A stretch of 64,000 nucleotides of DNA from Bradyrhizobium sp. JYMT SZCCT0180 (GCF_018130165.1 NZ_JAFCLZ010000009.1:186001-250000); one strand, 5' to 3'. Positions 44,201 to 48,924 are shown, counted from the stretch's first letter. The notes: generated by a model not told the origin, from the sequence alone. Translations and numbers: made by a program.

Positions 44201-44512
44201 GAGGGCACGGAAACGCTCAACACCTCGTTGGCGCAAAAGAGCGGCGCCGAAACGTTCTACCTGCTTGGCCTTGCCGGAAACGCGAGACTGGAGGCGCTGC
44301 TCACCCCGAAGCCGGTTGAGGTGATCGGATCGGGACCGGCTGTGAATATTGAGGGGCTTACGGAAGCCAGGAAGCTTCGGCAGCTCCAGCGTGAAGGCCG
44401 CAAGAATAACCGTCCGAGCTGGAACAGCACCGGGCTTGATGGACGCGCAAAAGGGAATGCCAATCGGTTCGCGGATGCCAGGGAGAATGGCAATCCGGTA
44501 GTTCAGTTCTAA
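26213..44512 (+). CDS. Giant TpsA exoprotein, LktA-type filamentous haemagglutinin (6099 aa)
   Basis: An extended signal peptide (about residues 1-44, ending GLQAQ) is followed by a TPS secretion domain: NVIIPDGRTGTSLQ, then NSFSQFGVGQGNTVNLQVP and GNVYFADPYGFVVGKTGVVN. This is the filamentous-haemagglutinin N-terminal domain of leukotoxin LktA-like adhesins. The body is a long series of Ser/Thr/Ala/Gly/Asn-rich beta-helix repeats. Near residues 5301-5760 lie nearly identical 115-residue repeats. The C-terminus turns basic (RKLRQLQREGRKNNRPSW). I found Cys in the mature protein only as six close pairs. Export should depend on the TpsB gene 15 bp downstream. The expected role is attachment, aggregation or contact with hosts or other bacteria. 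Confidence 0.93.
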   Translation: MRMPLSARSEGGLTLRRFSRLRFVSLICIAQMTILPLLGTGLQAQTANVIIPDGRTGTSLQTSGNVTNITTTTVSGANAFNSFSQFGVGQGNTVNLQVPNGSQNLINIVRDAPAYVNGTLNSYQNGKIGGNVYFADPYGFVVGKTGVVNVGSLNVSTPSKEFTDSIIGASGQINNAAVSSLMNGSFPISPDGNIRILGRINAADGVRLTGQNVFVGGARSQRERVNHEHASKFAASVNSKGLRSASAITVRNGSIHIGAVNNATISGRLTARSRTTTPSTITVTAGSNIQLGKNASLSTAATKAGDAGNITLKTTGDLTVKSGARINASSAKGNAAVVDFSADGIVSIDSGVKVNLAAPNGNAGKLILDPTDIVVGAATGVAGVNMSNATVAAAISALNGTGTFTLLASNSITINGNGVVDGGTAVNVTLNAPTLNLLAGSYVRGDTVALTANVSGGQININAASNGGAQVLTNTALQITASRVVLSSAANMIVGNGSTSTNTGAAGFVSNATISRYAGVLGGGATLSLSASSQITVDSTGIVDGRRMNGAVSNAHSVENIVLSAPTINIDNGGQVLAQAVNAGGTSFTSGRVIMNAFGAGSGLKISGTVKGAFLGFSTDQASITVGSTAVIIADPTRVVNFSGPAITVTTGASITGSTVGFFFNQSALTVGGASLTGGNVLANNGQAGQLSNAMIAKYIAAVNGSATLLLSAQANTLNLNADAVINAGSTMKVALQARTLNVTSGAQITAGAAAFAFDQDNVIIGSSADPSAGSAGFVNNTQIASLMLALSGASGFEISANNSITLNATAVIDSRSLNASQNSQANSRDVTLSAPTITMAQGSKILAQAVNFGGSTFTSGAVTLNATASDNRSSGHASATTGITIDGQITGGAINISATSEAVSSFSSNIVSDFAVLGQAIPGLILGLNGGYVAASATANVAINSHANITGTGNVTISANGKEVAEDPVIASTLLGLSPVGAGVVVGTLSGNVSTNVASGATISAGGSLNINAINDATLKVSAVAATTSALVVATVAYSEANVTTTANVATGANLTVGTASGSTGGFALRALNNNSFSTSATSVALSTPALNGGVGGAVAISNATTTATATLGASLGTFANRMVGSVLVEATSNTQSNSTMASTTVGTPALIGALQGALLPSATAPANLFLLQMSTLFQSDLGLKAAAALSVANSTQNATAAVAQNPSGGAPSIYSTGNVAVVSNVIDIGVRSNSTASAIASSFPGGTPEPTAVSAAVAWGKFTHNSNAYIGAGTLIDAPNIGVTANTYMPITNTWLKWAGLGEVLSHLNGTLGVGGNILTSYANSSATAGETVAIAGSAWVATGASLNATCTIAVCGSGSWSVPLNSGDTQDFSANLTIAANTTTNSINAAGNTGALGLGWGSSSGGSSLGGALNLVLFTSNTIAGVASGASLGAANKIAVEAATTDQFFGVAPTSGKAAGALVLNGITSIALVDNTTHASIGQGAHVSAPTVNIHAAQELSMISLAGAFSAGAGSAVGIAVAYLGANTDTAAYIGDNRWDIRSGPFIDNDRFSGNGGGNGTVAANTLALSATTAGRITAASIAAAITSPTFSSFANKAEAVTDAATGGTAGIATGASKVSQKSGTSPDGFSIDVAGSSSVSDVSMGTSAFISGVTVNRFDASSTTARTLVQALNDTVLNNGSGSASANLAGSGSPSSLAIGGAIASAMSNNATLAYIDNTTINNHRSVSVQALNGGEQTVVAIAIAGSQGGNAAAVSASVGIITDSANAYIQNSTINGVSGGTSRSVEVDAYQTSNIAIGGGSLYMAGGKGGIGVTMTYASIGDPTGGKAADAHIRSTSINNYDTLTVLSDNAGVIAAGGASGGVGGNGLGGAIVVSEITSSTTAYISSSATVNINVTGAVVVTADSVAISALDNALSDLVRESNNNQLASSNCGTSGSPQTCVDFSYAALNGGTTGTPQAPGAAIISIAGLIQVGKNNVGASIVYDDIATTHSAYIAGVLLTSSSGSVSVTATDSSEIQSVAIGVGGGNGQFSGLAGMTISSIGNTVSATVGNAQSNTTNSTITSTILFVIAEDTSKITGTAAVAGVSTGGSAAGLAIVYSDISNNVSAGITGSKVVSSGRVAVAAESVAAISTVAVGVALSSQLGLAGSVATNLMGTNVTASISGGADVIGENSVAVLATNTDNAAVFAGAFAISKGSAGGAGSLVTNKITGNTSAYISGADTKVDARGTSSSDTVSVNSGTLRYGLDLGAFSAPTDDTPDLSEARENVRGLSVVASSHQAVVANVASLAASSGVSIMINPIVNVMSGSTKAYIDSASIDTRLTSSTLLPQINVAASSMSYSGTFGLGIVAPTGTAGGGATIISTTMSRETFAYITNAEVGGTANVGGVVSPTVGAVTVKANAEQHASSVAVGFNSGSVGLNVFNATTQAYVDGGSLTASSLSVKAKNSTGIASANGSGAYGSNVAIGAAFLVQVSSNKTLAYIGDEFHYRGNSAAHTTALQLTGALEVDARTVNDFQAFSVGGAISTGGGAVAGMANIEIANNVTIAGIYDTTLTSPTGTTAGAVTVNANEEVYIREIAGALSVATGGVGVGAAANVLVFKSQTTAETRNSNLNSSGAINVNAQSIKEVQSYAVTVGAGSSVGIGAAIGVILIGTNTADADTQGDQTGQFGGTIAAANAGTNSSQGSGAVASGTAGNPSGANATSTYDISTVLTGGNDSVTAQIAGGNVTGTQVNVNATSANAAQQFLLGAGFGKNVGIGAGIGWTSVNSSVLANLSAIVSAPTVSVAAVVKDATTGPYAGKTVDTESIAGGLSLYFGAQAAVAVGNVSNTVTAQLGGTVTGTGANGVQVSARDTSTQAATAGGGSGGIAAIGVTIATTAKSSSVAAKILDNASVNSSTVAVTATEGGALSASATAVAGGIVSGTGAAATAKEDSTVLAEIGNSAAITTSATGLGTLVSASATPDVSATSLGVAVGGGAIGVSVALANSSLNVTSRVGNSTTFTGGDVSVTAMALAPSSGNGIYARAIAGGGGSLIGVQGSYAETRENSTVSAYGGTGITLPDGDFIIAAQNDSNQYATATGIAAGYVAAGATISKVTSNATTDAYLGVGAITTANHIGILQITAVGTDSLASSATAGSGGTIAGAAAAALINNTATTRANLYGNAATNTLYLGGLNIQAQHQTNYAGNGDAFQASFAGASGGNATNNITSTTTAGVGTNPIAGAASNLIIHSAGGDMLVISNDIVNQLGGGARAGSGGVAAGAATVSDAHVTQRSATNIGSGTILSLNDDPLTSTAKVNIEAYNSLRTVDSVSLTAGGLFAGGGARSNMTANAYATVNIDATEIFSAGNLFIGTASSLIAYNNANANLYGAITGAGASTNTSLTANQTVNVSGDTTLLAWGLLNLTAGQAGDGSKYSQVSANATTVVYNQALVPITAVYSGTATARSYTDLNIAGGAQVLGVNNVSLAATKGAVSANGRGTNYNPYLTLFSTENHDNHSDATQGRGNISQNGVVVAGIYNQESILIAVGANAPTLTTTSPYALTLELVSDPNNFSTVKKYNHQTIQYAVVNGFNPYQTIVSQIATLSGLSTADVQTVLSGTNPTITIANANDPTGDIQRQVNTLIQQAPFAANVAGASIALGDIMVSGGNVSILADTMSGTQVAGKAAPRVSSRDSVSINIENQGLNFMSVSRMTVTGVSGGHNVFTGAATDATSPGITFQQDLTGSTPVVTVNASYNRKDPNTGLGVDLNGIPLTKTPDIYFNGEVTNLNGLLNISNALGNVVASKTYNAATIQVVVPNGTFTFNGGVGSIYNTNGVVSSQWAGVQFRPTDTLTAVMTAATWLGTYGQYVPGEVYIAGNGTYKPYTHYCCNGGSGSAAAVPNSVVFTARMLNLFYDGLSLYSAIFLPAGEGIPGNLAQIEGANPAIVSTRPWEKSTYDGQTVYGDNGSPFHCLGCAAFFQVINIQSAAVTPVTAATTLTAAAPNAFAIGKAIILSASVLNVNGTIQSGQSSNYSVSLGTNARNVIDSLRADSLAGLSLAQARSNAEHGSYLDLTPYLNIVNGGDVPVGARYNVLTDQIVLNSVVQGTGGYVYLNGRIISTSTSGTPQGNIIVNGGAGTITVNNTTGTTLVTNTINTGVSAASVIQIVDQLKQQTTWYVYNAAAPGGQQVSTYRTAGVNASGYNSGMLVGLSGTSGVVYQPLANQYYQWVDTATLTRPVTSTAADYGWTFSGVSANSPTYPYTQTTSLVSNVQQVVNGVATGQLQTANFQEVITATGEYHSNNFNTGSGACCGSLKQYDWFQQIYHRLTLTLTNTVKASYDIGIHFNGGGSSSVAVTSDASIVINGPINNLQGATTITATGANSSITVGATANNPLISGTNVTLTAPGGIGSLAGSKTPVPVQVYGGRLNATSIDRDIAIAAQGSLLIGQVKANSATPGSAPQGSIFLSATGDINSGSPYNFANPVVVGKSIEINSTGGAIGAISSVSNGATVLTNVNPLVVQATGATLVNGSVDGGVLDSTSSTGTYIVQSTGDLRLGKVSSGGAVFLAAAASDGHTANILNGLSAGGLTAEQSAHLQSVWTDLNLVSGSAAASVTAYESMIKAAYNDYWQLRNLAFADGNTYALTTLGTTVLKAQVAAKLGIDPADVTTTQMMTEATTRFERAEYLLGIKTAAQLSNSLTTLFGANLASNASLQAAPDLTVSLTAYNPNFSYSLSTSSTLYATITSGSQWTQDQLKYTVSAAANPATAVAPAPIGELTPANVSGRQVMLYAPNGSIGNLARPENFSFTSSTGSSTLSDVQKALLASAGPSQLTVTPTTDPVTGVITYNVSVSQQSYVVLNPLDAVAAKVQSDIYLASKSDLKLGGIANATFGPIAAARTNGVQIVGVGDVKLDAVGNIFAGIANQPVISGNIRDLTLISETGNIGQAPAAGTNPANNPNALQIAFANPSTNQLDQVVAAQGGIYLKQTTGDLVLGNVTAAGAIQFAATGSIYAQPQFTDRTTVHIAGASLDVRAGGNVGFNGTTAQPLQVKISGAITGTSAGAMTILAPSDNLNIGTSGTYGGLSAGGAMTLQTSVGALNINADITSDGLMQLLANGAVTFTAGTSTDPVVAQSTNGAVTLASASLTMGAYTAINAAGVITVANTGDATLGQLNSSASYAAAGNAASIVVSAGGVSAGAILSNADGQTNLVASGANARVALNANSIGTSTQRITLNAPYLAATATDGGIYIGALADLEASLLSAVKGSVDVQGSGNLTLNSVLAGTATGANGTFTARATTSGSNIVVGTAASSGSQTVHADGNVTFNQLSATGAGSDPGDITVNADHGFVLAQTVVNGGVTTPGSVAANGSASLTAATTITGTTLAATTGSASLQAAGLIDWATLTTGTTLGINSTGSSITLKTAQSGGSQTLHANQNVTFNQLAATGITGDVGNINVNADNGFILAETVVAGGVTTPGSVAANGSASLTAATTITGTTLAATTGSASLQAAGLIDWTALTAGTSLGINSTGSSITLKTAQSGGSQTLHANQNVTFNQLAATGITGDVGNINVNADNGFILAETVAAGGVTTPGSVAANGSASLTAATTIAGTTLAATTGSASLLAAGLIDWTALTAGTTLGVNSTGSSIMLASAQSGGTQTLHARQNVTFNQLTTSGITGDAGNVNINADTGKLAGGSINAHGSASLIAATSNTGNNLTAVTGGALLQGTLIDWTNLNVAGALGITATANGITLGTAISGGTQTLQAQGDIVFKQLTANGIPGDAGDVNLSSSFGSILGGSVYANGDTRFDTSGSISLDQIRGNTVALSAPGDLTIKWVGVVKRLDLAANTINVVGGQIPSTPSIPLIMNVTGYKGGVATSANLNIDPDTIIVNQFRVVDANFVTDAPNVTVVNGFVPGQLMLTTLTQRILLDNRSPAPSNWATLQLYQPGGVFTMSHNGNANVTDSYVVLYNGDISATVTNYVGSHACCSSFTGSMAIRNIANDAEGTETLNTSLAQKSGAETFYLLGLAGNARLEALLTPKPVEVIGSGPAVNIEGLTEARKLRQLQREGRKNNRPSWNSTGLDGRAKGNANRFADARENGNPVVQF
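42113..43456 (+). repeat. Tandem 345-bp repeats within the TpsA gene
   Basis: Units start at 42113, 42458, 42803 and 43148, each beginning with codons for S-[SG]-G-[ST]-QT. The middle two are almost identical (they share TFNQLAATGITGDVGNI and SVAANGSASLTAATTI). The fourth is shorter and leads into a diverged partial unit at about 43457. The unit encodes 115 residues, several turns of a beta-helix. The high identity points to recent duplication. Confidence 0.9.
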
Positions 44513-44527
44513 GGCGACAGGTTTTCA

Positions 44528-46189
44528 ATGCGTAGGCAGGCAATAGCATTGGGCATCGGGCTTGCACTGTTGTGCAATGCATCCGCGCGCGCGCAGCTCG
44601 CCCCGCAGGTCAACCCCGGCGCCATCCAGACCGACATCGACCGCCAGCGGCAGCAACTCGAGCGGCAGAGCCAACCGCCCAAACTCCAGGGCCCGGGCGT
44701 GGTCGGCGGCGAGCGGGAAAAGACCCAAACCCTGAAGCCAGGTGGTCCAAAATTCCTGCTGCGCAAGCTTGAGTTCGATTCATCCAAGTTCATTACGCCC
44801 GAAGAGCTCGACGAGATTGCGAAGAAATATGTCGGCAAGAACGCCGACATCGCGACACTTCAGCAGGTCGTAGCCGATATCAACGCGGTCTACGCCGAAC
44901 GCGGGATCGTCACGGGGATCGCGACGCTGCCGGATCAGGATGCCAAGGGCGGGATCGTTCGCATCAAGCTGACGGAAGGTCGTCTGCAAAAGACCACCAT
45001 CGAGGGCAACAAGCAGACGTCGACGTCCTATATCCTGCCGCGCGTCCAGGCGCCGGAAGGTGAAGTCCTCGATGTGCCGAAGCTCAACCGCGATGTGATC
45101 TGGTTCAATCGAACCAACGACGTGCAGATCAAGGCGTTGTTGCAGCCGGGGACCAGCTTCGGCCTGACCGACCTGCAATTCGCCGTGCTCGAACCACCCA
45201 CCGATACGCTGCAATTATTTACCGACAATCAGGGTGTCCAGAACACCGGCCGGTTCGAGGGCGGCGCGTTTTACCGGCGTCACGGCCTGTTCGGCGTGGA
45301 TGATCGCCTGACGTTCTATGGGGTGAGGTCGGACGGCAATCTGAACGGCAACGTCGCCTACAACATTCCGGTAAACCCCTGGGGCGGCCGCGTCGGCCTG
45401 AGTTACACGCAAGGCAAGATCAAGATCATCGACGGACCGTTCGTCGCGCTCGACGTAACCGGGCGGTCGACCCAGGCCTCCATCAATTTCAGCCAGCCGG
45501 CCTGGGTTACCCAGAATTGGCTGCTGCTGCTCAACGCGGCCCAGACCGACGGCAATACTGTAAGCCGGTTTAGCACCGTCGCGGTCACCAGCGACCGCTA
45601 TCAGCGATCCACGGGCGGGTTTTCGCTCACCAATTCCGGCAACAATTATTCCGTCACCGTCTCGCCGTCGATGAACTACATCGAATGGCACGATTACATT
45701 CTGAACGGCAACCGAACCTTCAATACCTATACCGGCAGCGCGATAGCGACGGGGGTCGGTCCTGCCAATTTCAGCGCCAATCTCTTGGGCAGCTGGCAAT
45801 ATTCGCCGACGAAGCTGTTGCCGGGCGACCAGATCTTTTCGATCGGCGGCCCGACCACGGTGCGCGGCTATCCCACCAATGCGGTGGCGGGCGACAGCGG
45901 CTACTACGTCAACGCTGAACTGCACTACAACTGGTCGTCCATTCTCAAGGGCCTGGACACGTATGTGTTCACCGATTGGGGCGCGGTGTACTCGACATTC
46001 CCCGGCATCGTGGAATTGGCTTCGATCGGGGCGGGGTTCTCATGGACGGTGGCGCCGTCGCTGACGTTCGAGGGCAGCTATGCAACGCCCCTGAAACTGG
46101 CGATCTCCACCCAGCGGCACTACGAATATTATGGCCGGTTCATCTTCCGGCCCCTGCTGATGTTCCCCAAGCAAAACGTGCCCGGATAG
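44528..46189 (+). CDS. TpsB outer-membrane transporter, ShlB/FhaC/HecB family
   Basis: The 553-residue protein has a signal peptide ending NASARAQ, a Gln/Arg-rich linker helix (about residues 35-60), two POTRA domains (about 75-150 and 150-225; GIVTGIATLPDQD lies in the first) and a C-terminal beta-barrel. The conserved loop-L6 motif VRGY is at residues 445-448 (GGPTTVRGYPTNAV). This is the complete layout of a two-partner secretion pore, which recognises the TPS domain of its exoprotein in the periplasm and passes it across the outer membrane. It starts 15 bp after the TpsA stop, so the order is exoprotein then transporter. Confidence 0.94.
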   Translation: MRRQAIALGIGLALLCNASARAQLAPQVNPGAIQTDIDRQRQQLERQSQPPKLQGPGVVGGEREKTQTLKPGGPKFLLRKLEFDSSKFITPEELDEIAKKYVGKNADIATLQQVVADINAVYAERGIVTGIATLPDQDAKGGIVRIKLTEGRLQKTTIEGNKQTSTSYILPRVQAPEGEVLDVPKLNRDVIWFNRTNDVQIKALLQPGTSFGLTDLQFAVLEPPTDTLQLFTDNQGVQNTGRFEGGAFYRRHGLFGVDDRLTFYGVRSDGNLNGNVAYNIPVNPWGGRVGLSYTQGKIKIIDGPFVALDVTGRSTQASINFSQPAWVTQNWLLLLNAAQTDGNTVSRFSTVAVTSDRYQRSTGGFSLTNSGNNYSVTVSPSMNYIEWHDYILNGNRTFNTYTGSAIATGVGPANFSANLLGSWQYSPTKLLPGDQIFSIGGPTTVRGYPTNAVAGDSGYYVNAELHYNWSSILKGLDTYVFTDWGAVYSTFPGIVELASIGAGFSWTVAPSLTFEGSYATPLKLAISTQRHYEYYGRFIFRPLLMFPKQNVPG

Positions 46190-46332
46190 GCACGCGGCCA
46201 GGATTCTGGCGAGCCGCCCCGAAACATCCCGGCTAATGTTCTGACGTCCCGGTGGCCGCGTTGCCATTCTCGACGCGCGCCCGGGAAATGCTATGCAGGG
46301 CACACGTGAGCGATTTCCAGGGAGTTCGTACG

Positions 46333-47145
46333 ATGCCCAACCCATCTCGGCGCGTCGCCGTCGTCGGCCTTGGTCCGATCGGGCGGAAGGTTGTGGAAGC
46401 CCTGGATCAAGGCATCGACGGTCTGGTCCTCGCGGCGGTATCGGCACAGGACCCGGCGAAGCATGGCGATTTTCTCGCCAAGTTGAAGCGTTCGCCCGCC
46501 GTCTTGCCGATCGACGATCTCTTCGCGGCGGCCGATATCGTGATCGAGTGCGCGCCAAGCAAGCTCGTTCGATCGATTGTCATCCCGTTCGTGAGCCGCG
46601 GTAAAACTGCGATCGTCCTGAGCGTGGGCGCGCTTCTCGAGAACGAGGATCTCATTGCGCTGGCCAGGCAGAACGGCGGCCAGATCGTGGTGCCGACCGG
46701 TGCGCTGATCGGTCTCGACGCGGTCACCGCCGCGGCGGAAGGCAATATCCAGTCGGTCAGGATGGTGACGCGAAAGCCGCTCAACGGCCTCGCCGGGGCT
46801 CCCTATCTGGTCGAAAACAACATCGACATTGCCGGCATCACCGAGCCCTTGAAGATTTTCGAGGGCACCGCCCGTGATGCCGCCAAGGGCTTCCCGGCAA
46901 ATCTCAATGTGGCCGTGGCGCTGTCGCTGGCGGGCCTTGGGCCCGACCGGACCACGCTGCAGATCTGGGCCGATCCAACCGTGACCCGAAACGTGCACCG
47001 CGTTGAAGTGGAATCGGATTCCGCACGCTTTTCGATGACGATAGAGAACATTCCCTCGGAAAACCCCAAGACCGGCCGCATCACGGCACTCTCGGTCATT
47101 GCCTATCTGCGCAAGCAAGGTTCAGCTTTACGCGTCGGAACCTGA
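46333..47145 (+). CDS. nadX: L-aspartate dehydrogenase
   Basis: The ATG at 46333 is preceded by CAGGGAG and gives 270 residues. The Rossmann motif is VAVVGLGPIGRKV at the N-terminus. The later segments PTGALIGLDAVTAAAEGNI, ARDAAKGFPANLNVAVALSL and LQIWADPTVTRNVHRVEVE match the aspartate dehydrogenase family, including the Asn-rich segment around the active site. The enzyme oxidises L-aspartate with NAD(P) to iminoaspartate, which feeds NAD synthesis (in place of NadB) or yields oxaloacetate and ammonia. The gene stands alone between the TPS locus and the tRNA gene. A broader class of aspartate-dehydrogenase-like amino-acid oxidoreductases cannot be excluded. Confidence 0.85.
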   Translation: MPNPSRRVAVVGLGPIGRKVVEALDQGIDGLVLAAVSAQDPAKHGDFLAKLKRSPAVLPIDDLFAAADIVIECAPSKLVRSIVIPFVSRGKTAIVLSVGALLENEDLIALARQNGGQIVVPTGALIGLDAVTAAAEGNIQSVRMVTRKPLNGLAGAPYLVENNIDIAGITEPLKIFEGTARDAAKGFPANLNVAVALSLAGLGPDRTTLQIWADPTVTRNVHRVEVESDSARFSMTIENIPSENPKTGRITALSVIAYLRKQGSALRVGT

Positions 47146-47170
47146 GGATTCAGGCGGTGAGGGGGAGGCC

Positions 47171-47440
47171 TCACTTCGCAAGCGACATCCAGCGCTCCGT
47201 AGCGCCGATCGCCGCCGACCAAAGCTGGTCCGCAGGCTGACCGCGGTGCAGCGCCTTGCCGACCTCGCAAATCGCCATGAATGCGCCAGAGCGCGCCTCT
47301 TCGACCTCCAGCGGCTGCTCGCCGCTTCCCTGAACCAGGCCGACCAGTCCGTTCAGTATCGGCAAGGCCAACTGCGCCGGCTGATCTTCGGCAGCTTTCA
47401 AGGCGTCCAGCACGCGCGTCGCTTTTTCGAGATCACTCAT
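47171..47440 (-). CDS. Small conserved protein of unknown function
   Basis: The start at 47440 is chosen because the longer frame runs back through the tRNA gene and cannot be coding there. The 89-residue product begins MSDLEKATRVLDALKAAED and is mainly helical and acidic, with one Cys (MAICEVGKAL). It has no signal peptide or membrane segment. I recognise no domain. It converges with the aspartate dehydrogenase gene and lies just outside the 3' end of tRNA-Ser. Confidence 0.65.
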   Translation of the reverse strand: MSDLEKATRVLDALKAAEDQPAQLALPILNGLVGLVQGSGEQPLEVEEARSGAFMAICEVGKALHRGQPADQLWSAAIGATERWMSLAK

Positions 47441-47512
47441 GGCCACTTGCCAAAGCTTGAGGGATGAAAAGCCCAGGATAACAGGATGGGTCGGATATTC
47501 GCCTAATTTTGA

Positions 47513-47599
47513 CGGAAGGGGTGGGATTCGAACCCACGGTACCCTTGCAGGCACGCCGGTTTTCAAGACCGGTGCCTTAAACCACTCGGCCACCCTTCC
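47513..47599 (-). tRNA. tRNA-Ser (UGA)
   Basis: Read on the minus strand, the gene starts GGAAGGG at 47599 and ends CCCTTCC plus discriminator G at 47513. The acceptor stem, a T-arm with GTGGG-TTCGAAT-CCCAC, a long variable arm and an anticodon arm with loop CTTGAAA are all present, giving anticodon UGA. The long variable arm and G discriminator fit serine. CCA is not encoded. An integrase gene starts 80 bp beyond its 5' end. Confidence 0.95.
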
Positions 47600-47654
47600 G
47601 TTGCAGCGGTATCAAGCACTTAGCGACCAGAAGATCAAGAACAGGCCGGAAACG

Positions 47655-47690
47655 GGACCCAACCTGGACCCAATCGCCCTCAGGACCCAA
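47655..47690. repeat. Three GGACCCAA repeats at the integrase 3' end, possible arm-type sites
   Basis: GGACCCAA occurs at 47655, 47666 and 47683, the last inside the end of the integrase gene. The same octamer, inverted (TTGGGTCC), occurs as a pair at 51215 and 51227. Short direct repeats close to an integrase end are typical of arm-type binding sites. This is inferred from position and number. Confidence 0.45.
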
Positions 47691-48924
47691 GAAATCCAGC
47701 TGCCAGCGCGCCGATCGCGGTCGACAGAGAGGCATCGGCGGCCTTCGTCCGCTTCCGCTTCACGTAGTTCCGCAACAGCACCGCCGGGTCATCGCCGATT
47801 CGCTGGGCAACGATGTGCACGGGGATCCCGCCATCGAGGAGGGCGGTAGAATGGATGCCCCGCAAGTCATGGAATCTGGTTGCTCCGAAGCCGAGCAGCC
47901 CCGCGCGCCGGGCGAACTCCTTTGAGAAATTGCGGGGGTTGCGCGGCACCGAGACGTCGAACTCTACGCCCGTTTCGGGGGCGCCTGGAAACATCAGGGC
48001 CCGGGCGGGCAGGCGGATGAGGCTAAGGTCCACGTCCGCGGCGCCGTCGGGGATGCCCGCCTGAAAGCGCTGGTAGCGTTCGCGCTCCGCCAACAGGATC
48101 TTGATGGTGCCGTCGTCGAGTTCGATGGTTCGCAACCCGCGCTTGGTCTTGGGCGGTTTTAGCCGCAGGCCGAACTTTTTGGTCTGCTCCCATGCACGCT
48201 CGATCCTGAGGGTTTTCTTATCCGGGTCGAGATCGGTCCAGCGGAGCGCCAGGAGCTCGTTGCGACGCGCCCCGCTGGCAGCGGCAAGCGCGACCACCGG
48301 GAAGAGGGACGACGGTTTGAAGCCGGCAATTAAGGCTGCAAGCTGTGCTTCGTCCAGTCCCTCGCCGATGTCGTCGTCTGCATCCTCCGCCGGATCATCA
48401 TCAGATAGCCGCTCTTCTGGATTGGGCACCTGTTCGACACGAAACATGGGGTTTGCGACAATCAATCCCTTGCGCGTCGCGGTAGCCAGCAGTGCACCGA
48501 AAACGACGTGCACATGGTGCTGAGTTCGGGGTGCGATCTCACCGGCAGTCGCCATGCCCATATAGAGCTTGTCGATTTCCGCCGCCTTCAGCTTTTGCAA
48601 GGGGCGGGCGCCGAGCACGGGCTCAACGTGGGTCATCAACAGTTGCTCGTAACGCTCGAGTGTCCTCTGGGAGACTCGTTTCTTTTTCCGACCGGGCGCG
48701 CCGGCAAGGATCCATTGATCAATCCATTGCCCCACTGTCACCTTGCTGGGGTCGACGTGCTCGCCTTTGCTGGCGGCATCCAGCAAACTTCTGAGCTTCG
48801 AGCGAGCCTCGGTTTTTGTGCCTGAGAAGGCGACGGAAATCCGCCTCCCGTTCACCCGGTAGCGTAGGCGCCACTTGTTCGGGCCGCGCTCGTCGATGCC
48901 GCCGTCACCGTGAGGTCGCTTCAT
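47680..48924 (-). CDS. Tyrosine-type site-specific integrase
   Basis: The 414-residue protein has an AP2-like arm-binding N-terminus (NKWRLRYRVNGRRISVAF), a SAM-like core-binding domain (about residues 64-160) and a catalytic domain. Catalytic residues visible are Arg220 (SGARRNELLAL), His352 and Arg355 (RFHDLRGIHST) and Tyr387 (LLRNYVKR). The conserved second His of the family, normally in a GH motif nine residues before the Tyr, reads Asp378 (RIGDDPAVLL), an unusual substitution. Its ATG overlaps the stop of the regulator gene by four bases (ATGA), so the two are co-translated. It lies 80 bp from tRNA-Ser, the probable integration target. Confidence 0.92.
   Translation of the reverse strand: MKRPHGDGGIDERGPNKWRLRYRVNGRRISVAFSGTKTEARSKLRSLLDAASKGEHVDPSKVTVGQWIDQWILAGAPGRKKKRVSQRTLERYEQLLMTHVEPVLGARPLQKLKAAEIDKLYMGMATAGEIAPRTQHHVHVVFGALLATATRKGLIVANPMFRVEQVPNPEERLSDDDPAEDADDDIGEGLDEAQLAALIAGFKPSSLFPVVALAAASGARRNELLALRWTDLDPDKKTLRIERAWEQTKKFGLRLKPPKTKRGLRTIELDDGTIKILLAERERYQRFQAGIPDGAADVDLSLIRLPARALMFPGAPETGVEFDVSVPRNPRNFSKEFARRAGLLGFGATRFHDLRGIHSTALLDGGIPVHIVAQRIGDDPAVLLRNYVKRKRTKAADASLSTAIGALAAGFLGS

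Noticed and set aside
46252..46332. Upstream extension of the aspartate dehydrogenase start
   Set aside because: The inner ATG has a good ribosome-binding site and gives the standard Rossmann start near residue 8.
47171..47593. A 140-codon gene starting at 47593
   Set aside because: The first 51 codons cover the tRNA-Ser gene, and the ATG at 47440 gives a sensible small protein.
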